From Candidatus Sumerlaeota bacterium (GTDB lineage Bacteria > Sumerlaeota > Sumerlaeia > UBA8349), in contig DNPO01000406.1 in the NCBI GenBank assembly GCA_003501375.1, positions 1 through 5,392 on the forward strand: 5,392 bases of DNA, written 5' to 3'. Below, piece after piece: positions 1 to 5,041 of the stretch. A model generated the notes under the pieces. The model saw only the letters and a list, made by a program, of their open reading frames with translations, ran no database searches and was not told where the DNA came from. Both the position numbers and the translations under genes were made by a program. The first letter of the stretch is position 1; every line of letters starts with the position of its first letter.

Positions 1-867
1 TCCAGTCTGGAAGAATCCTCCTCCGCGCTGGAAGAACTCGCGGGCCAGGCCACAGGCAATACGGAGAAGGCAAAACTTGCCGCCAGCGGCGCAGAACAAG
101 CCCAGAAAACCGCCGACCAGGCCAGCGGCGCCATGGAGCAGACGGTGAAGGCGATGGAGGAAATCAAGACTTCGTCCAGCAAGATTTCCGGTATCATCAA
201 AACCATTGAGGAGATAGCGTTCCAAACAAACTTATTGGCATTGAACGCAGCGGTGGAAGCTGCGCGCGCGGGTGAGCATGGCAAGGGATTTGCCGTGGTA
301 GCGGAAGAAGTGCGCAACCTGGCGCAACGCTCCGCCGTTGCCGCCAAAGACACCGCCACTTTAATCGGCACCAGTGTGGAACAGTCACAGCGTGGCGCAG
401 AGGTGGTGGTGAAAGCAGCCGACGCCATCTCGCAAATCCTGGAGATCGCCCAAAATGTCGCGAGTAATGCACGGGAAGTCACCTCTGCGTCCGAAGAGCA
501 ATCCACCGGCATTGGACAGATCAACAACGCCGTGGCGCAAATGGACAAAGTAACCCAGCAGGTTGCATCGAACTCCGAAGAAACCGCTTCCGCCAGCGAA
601 CAATTGTCGGCGCAAGCAGCGCAAATGAACACCATCGTCAGCCAGTTGGCCGCGATTATTGGGGGTGGCGGAACTGCGCTGGCAATGGCACCGGCGCAAT
701 ACCGTCCTTCTGTTGCGGTACACGGGGCGGCGGGCGGTCATCAACAGCCCTTGCGCCGCCCAACCCAACAGTCCACTGCGCTCCTGGGCCACAAACCCGC
801 CGCCGGTAGCAAAGCGGCTGCCCAAATCCCGTTCGATGAGGATGAAGGGAATTTCAAAGACTTCTAA
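1..867 (+). CDS. Methyl-accepting chemotaxis protein, C-terminal signalling part (5' truncated by window)
   Basis: The reading frame is open from base 1, so the start and the sensor and membrane part lie outside the window; 288 residues are visible. The cytoplasmic four-helix-bundle signalling domain is clear. The hairpin tip that contacts CheA and CheW reads EIAFQTNLLALNAAVEAARA at about residues 71-90 and continues through GEHGKGF, VVAEEVRNLA and QRS (bases about 211-333). Glu/Gln pairs flanked by Ser/Ala, such as SSALEELA near the left edge and ASEEQS and NSEETASA on the return helix, look like methylation sites for CheR and CheB. From about residue 220 the helix gives way to a Gly/Ala/Pro/Gln-rich, probably flexible tail ending in an acidic patch and NFKDF. 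In receptors generally the protein relays ligand binding to the CheA kinase. It has high GC and no cysteine. The receptor type is certain; its ligand is unknown. Confidence 0.96.
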   Translation, partial: SSLEESSSALEELAGQATGNTEKAKLAASGAEQAQKTADQASGAMEQTVKAMEEIKTSSSKISGIIKTIEEIAFQTNLLALNAAVEAARAGEHGKGFAVVAEEVRNLAQRSAVAAKDTATLIGTSVEQSQRGAEVVVKAADAISQILEIAQNVASNAREVTSASEEQSTGIGQINNAVAQMDKVTQQVASNSEETASASEQLSAQAAQMNTIVSQLAAIIGGGGTALAMAPAQYRPSVAVHGAAGGHQQPLRRPTQQSTALLGHKPAAGSKAAAQIPFDEDEGNFKDF

Positions 868-875
868 AAAATCTG

Positions 876-968
876 AGCGTAAAAAAACCTCACCCCCGCG
901 GGACAGAGAACTGCAAAACTTAATCGTTTTGCGGTTCTCTGCCCCACGGGGGTGAGGTTTTTTACGCT
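876..968 (+). terminator. Long palindromic terminator after the chemoreceptor gene
   Basis: Arms at 876-919 and 926-968 are inverted copies of each other (44 and 43 bases) around a six-base loop, ttaatc. There is one extra A in the left arm, two mismatches and one G-U-type pair. The GC-rich stem core is bordered by an A-run on the left and a T-run (958-963) on the right, so it has rho-independent terminator form in both directions. It begins nine bases after the receptor stop codon. The stem is much longer than a usual terminator, so it may also be a copy of a dispersed palindromic repeat. Confidence 0.85.
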
Positions 969-983
969 TACCGCATCTTCGCC

Positions 984-1011
984 TTGACTAAAAACTGACG
1001 TTTTTTATAGG
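984..1011 (+). promoter_or_regulatory. Promoter candidate for the DUF4160/DUF2442 pair, with inverted repeat in the spacer
   Basis: TTGACT at 984-989 and TATAGG at 1006-1011 are separated by 16 bases and resemble sigma-70 -35 and -10 boxes. The spacer (990-1005) is exactly a six-base inverted repeat, AAAAAC tgac GTTTTT. It lies between the receptor terminator and the first small gene, which is where a separate promoter would be expected. The inverted repeat could be an operator, but that is only inferred from its position. Confidence 0.4.
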
Positions 1012-1060
1012 ATAACAGGCGTGGAGCGGGAAAATTTCGGAAGGATATGGAAGAAATGGC

Positions 1061-1321
1061 ATGCCTGAAATAACCCGTTTTTTTGGAATTGTGATTTACA
1101 TGTACTACGCGGAACATAACCCACCCCATTTGCATGCAGAATACCAGGGGGCAAAAGCAGTGGTGGATTTTAACGGAAATGTATTGCAGGGCAGTCTTGG
1201 GTCTCGGACAGCGCTCCGGTTATTGCGCGAATGGATCGACCTGCACGCTTTGGAACTTCTTGATGATTGGGAATTTGCCCGGACGGGCCAGGAAATACGA
1301 AAAATTGCCCCGCTCGATTAA
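1061..1321 (+). CDS. DUF4160 domain protein
   Basis: This 86-residue protein covers the whole DUF4160 family pattern: an opening MPEITRFFGIVIYMYY, then the family hallmark HNPPHLHAEY at residues 19-28, a short strand region (AVVDFNGNVLQG), and an Arg/Leu-rich helical end with REWIDLHALELLDDWEFA. The biochemical role of the family is not established to my knowledge. The His-rich HNPPHLH segment is its most conserved part and could be a metal- or nucleic-acid-binding site, but this is a guess. The ATG at 1061 is preceded by GGAAG at 1049-1053, seven bases upstream, and gives the family's usual N-terminus. The stop codon overlaps the ribosome binding site of the next gene, so the two are almost certainly co-transcribed and translationally coupled. 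DUF4160 and DUF2442 genes are commonly found next to each other, and the pair has the size and spacing of a toxin-antitoxin module, though nothing in the sequence proves this. Confidence 0.9.
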   Translation: MPEITRFFGIVIYMYYAEHNPPHLHAEYQGAKAVVDFNGNVLQGSLGSRTALRLLREWIDLHALELLDDWEFARTGQEIRKIAPLD

Positions 1322-1327
1322 GGAGGT
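1320..1327 (+). promoter_or_regulatory. Strong Shine-Dalgarno that fixes the DUF2442 start
   Basis: AAGGAGGT overlaps the TAA stop of the DUF4160 gene (1319-1321), and the AGGAGG core ends five bases before the ATG at 1332. It decides the start of the downstream gene against a longer in-frame reading that begins at 1134 inside the DUF4160 gene. Confidence 0.85.
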
Positions 1328-1331
1328 TGCC

Positions 1332-1601
1332 ATGTGGAAATTGAACGAGGTAAAAAACATCCGCTACGTGGAAGACTGGGTTCTTCACGTTGTTTTCGAT
1401 GATGGGGTCGAAGGGAACGTGGACCTGAGCGAATATGTGGGGTTGGGCCCAGTTTTTGAACCGCTGCGCGACAAGCAATATTTTGCTTCAGCCACGGTCG
1501 CAAACGGAACGGTCTCTTGGGCAAATGGGGCGGATATTGCACCAGAAACGCTCTATGAAAAGTTGGAATCCGCTCACAAAATGCTCGAAAAGACAGCTTG
1601 A
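1332..1601 (+). CDS. DUF2442 domain protein
   Basis: This 89-residue protein resembles the DUF2442 family. It opens with a strand-rich half: KLNEVKNIRYVEDWVLHVVF, DDGVEGNVDLSEYV at about 23-36, and GPVFEPLRDKQYF at 39-51. It continues with the typical VSWANGADIAPETLYEKL at residues 61-78 and a short charged helix at the end. The WxxGADIAPExLY segment is the recognisable family signature. The function is not established; some relatives carry an additional helix-turn-helix domain, which is absent here. The start is fixed by the AAGGAGGT at 1320-1327; a longer frame from 1134 would run through the DUF4160 gene and add residues unlike the family. It is the second gene of a two-gene operon with only ten bases between stop and start. 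No clear terminator follows; an inverted repeat begins seven bases after the stop codon. Confidence 0.88.
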   Translation: MWKLNEVKNIRYVEDWVLHVVFDDGVEGNVDLSEYVGLGPVFEPLRDKQYFASATVANGTVSWANGADIAPETLYEKLESAHKMLEKTA

Positions 1602-1607
1602 TGCGTA

Positions 1608-1686
1608 GAAATCGGGGCAATATCTAATTTAAACAACTTGAGTTGCTGTAAACATGATCCTGCCCCCGTTTCTTGTCCCCGATTTC
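1608..1686. repeat. MITE/REP-like inverted repeat, 79 bp
   Basis: GAAATCGGGG at 1608-1617 and CCCCGATTTC at 1677-1686 are perfect 10-base inverted ends. With a one-base bulge the pairing extends three more bases inward (CAA against TTG). A second inverted pair, CGGGGCA (1613-1619) and TGCCCCCG (1651-1658), is nested in it. The pentamer GATGC occurs just outside both ends, at 1600-1604 and 1689-1693, which could be a target duplication but is short and not immediately adjacent. No T-run follows, so it does not look like an ordinary terminator. The form is that of a small non-coding palindromic element; no transposase is present in the window. Confidence 0.45.
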
Positions 1687-1747
1687 CAGATGCCAAAAAC
1701 AATCCCCAACAGTATGATCCAGTCCCTAAAACCTCGCTTGCATTTAC

Positions 1748-1776
1748 TTGACACAATGAGCAACTTCTTAAAAAAT
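1748..1776 (+). promoter_or_regulatory. Weak promoter candidate upstream of the three-gene cassette
   Basis: A perfect -35 hexamer, TTGACA (1748-1753), is followed after 17 bases by AAAAAT (1771-1776), which matches the -10 consensus at four of six positions but lacks the important first T. If used, it would give a leader of about 150 bases containing the T/G-rich stretch. An alternative of similar weakness is TTGCTT (1780-1785) with TAAAGT (1803-1808). Confidence 0.25.
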
Positions 1777-1931
1777 CCCTTGCTTTTTCAATCAGCATTG
1801 CGTAAAGTCCCGCCTTGTGTTGTAGGTTGTTGTTTTTTTGTTGTGCTCTATGGTTGTGGTGTAGTACAGTCAACACATGTTACATAAACTTCAGAAACGT
1901 GCCAGATAATTCAAATGAGGGACATTAGATC

Positions 1932-2861
1932 ATGACTCTTTGTCTCGTGGTAGCGGATGCAGACGGAAAACACGGTGAGAAACTGCAAATCCGTCAAGTA
2001 ATCGAAAGTCTTGTCTATCAGTATACAAATAAATCTGTTTCGGTAATGTTTGATGTTTTTCTCCACAATGACCGTGACAAACCCTGTAGCCTTCTTCTTG
2101 TGCACAGAGGTCTTTGTGAGTGTGAGTTGAAGAAAACAAGTCTTCTCTCCGACCAGTATGAAAACCCATCCGAATGGGGAGATGGCAAAGTCGATAGAAT
2201 CAAGGTGTTACGTGCCATCTATAATGACAGAATCGTAAAGGAAAACGGCTATGGTTTTTATGAACGCCAAGATTACTATAGCCTGCAAAAAGAAGCTACG
2301 TCGCCCATTGTTCCGTGTTGCCCAAACCTAAAGGAAGATCTTTTTATAGATGAGAAAAACGGTTGGCCGACGGATGTTTTCCCACCATTTTCCGCCTTTC
2401 AAGTGGGGCCTTTTCAACCGGGAGATTCATGGTTCCGTGTGGAAATGAAAATTAGTGGGTTATCTTATGAGTATCTGGTGGAGAACCCGGTTTATTTTTG
2501 GGTGGATGGCCCAGATCGTGTTAAGAGAGAAATAGAAACCGCAGATATTCCCCTGCGTGGGTATATGTCCCCTAAGTATCAGACGGTTTTTGACGAGCGA
2601 ATATCTACCCACATTTTAGATCCAAAGAATTATGATGTTGTGGTACATCGTCTTGGAACCAACCTGGTGGATACAGATGTCTGTTGTTCGCCGTGTTCCG
2701 GGGATGAATATCTTGCCTCCATCGCCCACCCGGAAGTATCCAAAAGGGCTTATCATTTTACCACACGTTCTTCCGCGTTTTGGATCGATATGCATTATGT
2801 GAACGATTCGAGGATTGTCCAAAACGAATCAGTGTGTGCCAGTCTTGTTGGTGTTGCGTAA
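1932..2861 (+). CDS. Hypothetical protein, 309 aa, first gene of cassette
   Basis: I do not recognise this protein. No signal peptide or membrane helix is visible, and no nucleotide-binding or catalytic motif was found. By eye it is strand-rich and aromatic, with patterns such as SVSVMFDVFLHN (35-46), SWFRVEMKISG (166-176), NPVYFWVDG (185-193) and AFWIDMHYV (282-290), which would fit one or two beta-sandwich domains. It has ten cysteines, including LCEC (61-64), CC (129-130) and CCSPC (251-255). The last two clusters could bind metal if the protein is cytoplasmic. The ATG at 1932 is preceded by GAGGGA (1917-1922), nine bases upstream. The next gene follows after 19 bases, so the two are probably one transcript. 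Its base composition is visibly more AT-rich than the receptor and mutS, suggesting acquisition by transfer. A binding or sensing protein is possible, but this rests on shape only. Confidence 0.85.
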   Translation: MTLCLVVADADGKHGEKLQIRQVIESLVYQYTNKSVSVMFDVFLHNDRDKPCSLLLVHRGLCECELKKTSLLSDQYENPSEWGDGKVDRIKVLRAIYNDRIVKENGYGFYERQDYYSLQKEATSPIVPCCPNLKEDLFIDEKNGWPTDVFPPFSAFQVGPFQPGDSWFRVEMKISGLSYEYLVENPVYFWVDGPDRVKREIETADIPLRGYMSPKYQTVFDERISTHILDPKNYDVVVHRLGTNLVDTDVCCSPCSGDEYLASIAHPEVSKRAYHFTTRSSAFWIDMHYVNDSRIVQNESVCASLVGVA

Positions 2862-2880
2862 GACTGGGTGGCCCATAATT

Positions 2881-4212
2881 ATGTCGCATTGTAATGATAC
2901 AAAAGGGTGTCATAACCGACACGTTCTTGCAGATTTTATTAAAAAAGAATCTGTACGGGTTGCCTCTTCTCCCTTAGATGCTCAGCGTTGTGTAAACGAG
3001 AATGCTTTTTGTGGCTCGTTGTTGTCTCCCGACAGTTTATCGGGGGGATGCGCTAATTATAACAGTTGGTGGGAACAAGAATTATTCGATCTCTTGTTAG
3101 CCAACGCAGATAAATTTGTTGCTGACTATACCTACATGGCTTGTGCGGAAGCATGGTTTCAGATGGCTTCCGAAAAAAGTGGTTATAAGACCGAACCGTT
3201 ACGATCTCACTTTTCCCAACTCATACGCAATGAGGGAGATGCGGCGATTGCCGTTGCTCGTAGTCTTGGATCTAGCAAAAACGTTGAGAGGTTTTTGGAA
3301 AACCCCAACTTATCTGCGCTTCCGGCGTTTATAAATTGTGCTGGTGAATTGGCTGAGAGAGCAAAGCAAAGTGAAGAATTTGCATCTGCTTTTCTCCAGT
3401 GTTTGCTCCGAGTTGCTGAGCATTATCCCGAACAAGCGAAAAGTTGGGTTAATACTTGTGTGGACATTGCATTACTCAATATTGTAAAGCATCATTCATT
3501 ATTAGCGAATTATTTGGGCGCACTAAACCCTGCAGTTGGGGAACTTGAGCGCGTACTTTTTAAAATAAACGAAGCAATAAATGCGATTTCTAACGGAGAT
3601 CAGGTGGCGGCAATTCGGTTGGCGCAGGGATGTTATGTTTCTAAATTTCATGGTCGTCCTTGTAGGGAACATCGAAAAGTACCTCCTAAGCACAATACGT
3701 ATAAGTTGAGACTGTATGGACAGGGCGCGGATAGTGGTATACCCTCCATTGATGGTGAAATAGCGGACATTTCAGATGGAATCTTTGCAGAAGATGGCGC
3801 AGGACTTGCGGGCAGAGGAATTCGTTTTAGGAGTGCTGCTTGGACGTTTATAGATACTACTTACCCTCCTGAGGATATAGACGCATACGGAATACGTATC
3901 AAGGCGCGGGCAATTTCGGCTATACCGAATGGTGGTAGTGGTCATAGCATCGCCGACAGTTACACGATACCGAATGACAGAACTTTACTGGCGCAGATTA
4001 TTTATCCAAATGGACAAACGTTTGTGTGTTGGTCGTGGCCTGTTCGCGCCACTCCGTACCCGCCGGAATTCAATGTGTTGGATGGAGCCGCCGTTATTTT
4101 CCTTGGTGAGCCGTTGGATGCGGCAGAATATCTGCAAAATTTTATAACTTGGCAACGGGATATTAGAAATTTCCCGCAATGTCCCTACGGAAAAGATGGA
4201 CAAATTGCGTAA
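2881..4212 (+). CDS. Hypothetical protein, 443 aa, second gene of cassette
   Basis: I do not recognise this protein. Residues about 62-255 read as alpha-helical, with repeated Leu/Ala/Glu patterns (for example EQELFDLLLANADKFV, SEEFASAFLQCLLRVAEHY and ELERVLFKINEAINAIS), possibly a helical-repeat scaffold. From about 272 to the end it becomes strand- and Gly-rich (YKLRLYGQG, IDGEIADISDG, AYGIRIKARAISAI, LLAQIIYPNGQTFVCWSW), so two domains are likely. Thirteen cysteines are present. The N-terminus carries a HC-x5-CH-x2-H cluster (H3, C4, C10, H11, H14) that could hold a metal. No membrane helix or signal peptide is seen. The ATG at 2881 lies 19 bases after the previous stop with a weak GGGTGG at 2866-2871. 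A TTG at 2815 would add 22 residues by overlapping the previous gene and is less likely. The third cassette gene starts 42 bases downstream. Confidence 0.83.
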   Translation: MSHCNDTKGCHNRHVLADFIKKESVRVASSPLDAQRCVNENAFCGSLLSPDSLSGGCANYNSWWEQELFDLLLANADKFVADYTYMACAEAWFQMASEKSGYKTEPLRSHFSQLIRNEGDAAIAVARSLGSSKNVERFLENPNLSALPAFINCAGELAERAKQSEEFASAFLQCLLRVAEHYPEQAKSWVNTCVDIALLNIVKHHSLLANYLGALNPAVGELERVLFKINEAINAISNGDQVAAIRLAQGCYVSKFHGRPCREHRKVPPKHNTYKLRLYGQGADSGIPSIDGEIADISDGIFAEDGAGLAGRGIRFRSAAWTFIDTTYPPEDIDAYGIRIKARAISAIPNGGSGHSIADSYTIPNDRTLLAQIIYPNGQTFVCWSWPVRATPYPPEFNVLDGAAVIFLGEPLDAAEYLQNFITWQRDIRNFPQCPYGKDGQIA

Positions 4213-4254
4213 AAACGTTCGAATGATAAGCCCATTTTTATGGAGTGATTCATT

Positions 4255-4986
4255 ATGTCCGCTACTGCAGTACCAAAATATCGCGAAACATGTTACGGTA
4301 AGGGACATGCATCCCTTCCGGGCAAGAATTTTCAGCGTGCAACGTTTGAGAGTTGTACGTTTTCAAACTTAGATGGTAGCGGAGTCGATTTTTCTGGTTC
4401 TAACTTTTCAGGATTGGTCTTTGAGGGACAAATAAAGTTTTGCGGTGCAAACCTAACAGACGTCAAGTGTCTGGCGAATGTTAAAGGGTTAGACAAAGCA
4501 AGTTTAATTTTTGATGATGATAGGGTGGTTGATGGAATTGATCTCGAAGAAGTTGCAAAAAAAGGAAATGTAGACATTGCCGCAAAGTTGCGAGCGGTTA
4601 GAAAAATTAGTCAACTCAAACGAAAACATAGGTACACATACCGGATATTGCAGTCTTTGTGCGCTTGTGGACGGGAACCGTTGCGACTTGTTTGGTGGAT
4701 GGTGGGAGTGGTGGTTGGTTTCGGCTTCTTTTATGGGGGGGGAGCACAGAGTCAGGGGGGAATTCTCCCTCACTTGATAATGTCGGAGGGGGAAGCCACG
4801 AGCCCCTTAACATTGCCACAATGTTTTGGATTTAGCGCCATGACGCTGTTAAATTTTAACAAGCCAAATGTTATCTGGTGGGATACTGTAACCGATATTT
4901 GGGTTACAACAGAAATAGGAATAGGGTTTATTTTTTTAGGAGTTTTTGTCTCTTTGCTTGCCACTTGGCTTCTTCAAGACAAATAG
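4255..4986 (+). CDS. Pentapeptide-repeat membrane protein with two-helix ion-channel-like domain
   Basis: This 243-residue protein has three parts. Residues about 21-72 are pentapeptide repeats, with a hydrophobic centre every fifth residue (F26, F31, F36, F46, F51, F56, L67; the N-terminal flank of the last reads GAN), which normally fold as a right-handed square beta-helix. Residues about 95-135 are a charged helical linker. The rest resembles the bacterial Ion_trans_2 pore unit: a first membrane helix at about 143-160 (LRLVWWMVGVVVGFGFFY), a re-entrant region at 187-205 (LPQCFGFSAMTLLNFNKPN) and a second helix at about 216-239. The fusion of pentapeptide repeats to such a pore unit is a known architecture. 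Here, however, the potassium filter (TxGxGD type) is missing and replaced by LLNFNK, so selective K+ transport is doubtful. The ATG at 4255 has GGAGTG at 4242-4247. Seven cysteines. An eight-G run lies just after the first helix. Confidence 0.88.
   Translation: MSATAVPKYRETCYGKGHASLPGKNFQRATFESCTFSNLDGSGVDFSGSNFSGLVFEGQIKFCGANLTDVKCLANVKGLDKASLIFDDDRVVDGIDLEEVAKKGNVDIAAKLRAVRKISQLKRKHRYTYRILQSLCACGREPLRLVWWMVGVVVGFGFFYGGGAQSQGGILPHLIMSEGEATSPLTLPQCFGFSAMTLLNFNKPNVIWWDTVTDIWVTTEIGIGFIFLGVFVSLLATWLLQDK
4735..4760 (+). repeat. Poly-G tracts (G8 and G6) inside the channel-like gene
   Basis: Bases 4735-4742 are eight consecutive G and 4755-4760 are six; a further five-G run lies at 4788-4792. They encode the Gly-rich loop after the first membrane helix. 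With seven G the frame would reach a TGA after 12 further codons beyond the G run; with nine G it would reach a TAG just inside the pore region. Either slip would remove the second membrane helix. Confidence 0.8.
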
Positions 4987-4994
4987 AAAAATGT

Positions 4995-5001
4995 AGGGAG
5001 G
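4995..5001 (+). promoter_or_regulatory. Orphan Shine-Dalgarno after the cassette
   Basis: AGGGAGG lies eight bases after the stop codon of the channel-like gene and eight bases before a GTG at 5010. The frame from that GTG codes for only 28 residues, is antisense to the end of mutS, and looks non-genic. The site resembles the spacing of an operon's next gene, so it may be the remnant of a lost fourth gene at the cassette border. The rest of the 4987-5041 gap holds no clear terminator; only a weak AGGA/TCCT pair is visible near 5022-5036. Confidence 0.35.
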
Positions 5002-5041
5002 TACGATTGGTGTTTGGAGACAGGACACTCTATCCTCTTCC

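Larger units (their letters stand above)
1602..1931. other. 330-base gap between the small-gene pair and the three-gene cassette
   Basis: No convincing gene is present. The gap holds, in order: an inverted repeat with 10-base perfect ends (1608-1686), a near-perfect small palindrome CAACTTGAGTTG inside it (1634-1645), a TTGACA box (1748-1753), a strand-asymmetric T/G-rich stretch with seven TTGT units (1815-1863), and the ribosome binding site GAGGGA (1917-1922) of the gene at 1932. The composition is lower in GC than the receptor gene, so the left border of the presumed insertion probably lies in or before this gap. Confidence 0.6.

Noticed and set aside
385..825. Long open frames opposite the chemoreceptor
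   Set aside because: They are antisense shadows of high-GC helical coding sequence; the translations are Arg/Cys/His-rich and shapeless.
1134..1331. Longer DUF2442 reading frame starting at 1134
   Set aside because: The added residues come from a second frame of the well-supported DUF4160 gene, do not resemble the family, and the strong ribosome binding site points to 1332.
1574..1876. Possible minus-strand gene of 100 codons across the gap
   Set aside because: It crosses the inverted repeat and the end of DUF2442, and its translation resembles no family; it looks like chance.
1654..1887. Possible 77-codon gene in the large intergenic gap
   Set aside because: No ribosome binding site before its ATG, low-complexity Cys/Val/Phe end produced by the T/G-rich stretch, and it starts inside the inverted repeat.
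3748..3840. PilZ-like c-di-GMP binding site in the 443-aa protein (REHR followed by DISDG)
   Set aside because: The PilZ pattern needs RxxxR and D/NxSxxG; here the spacing is one residue short in both motifs, so the resemblance is too weak to call.
1798..4212. Octamer TTGCGTAA at 1798-1805, 2854-2861 and 4205-4212, the last two at the ends of two cassette genes
   Set aside because: Short and chosen after the fact; both gene ends simply code for a final Ala plus TAA, and no further shared sequence surrounds them.
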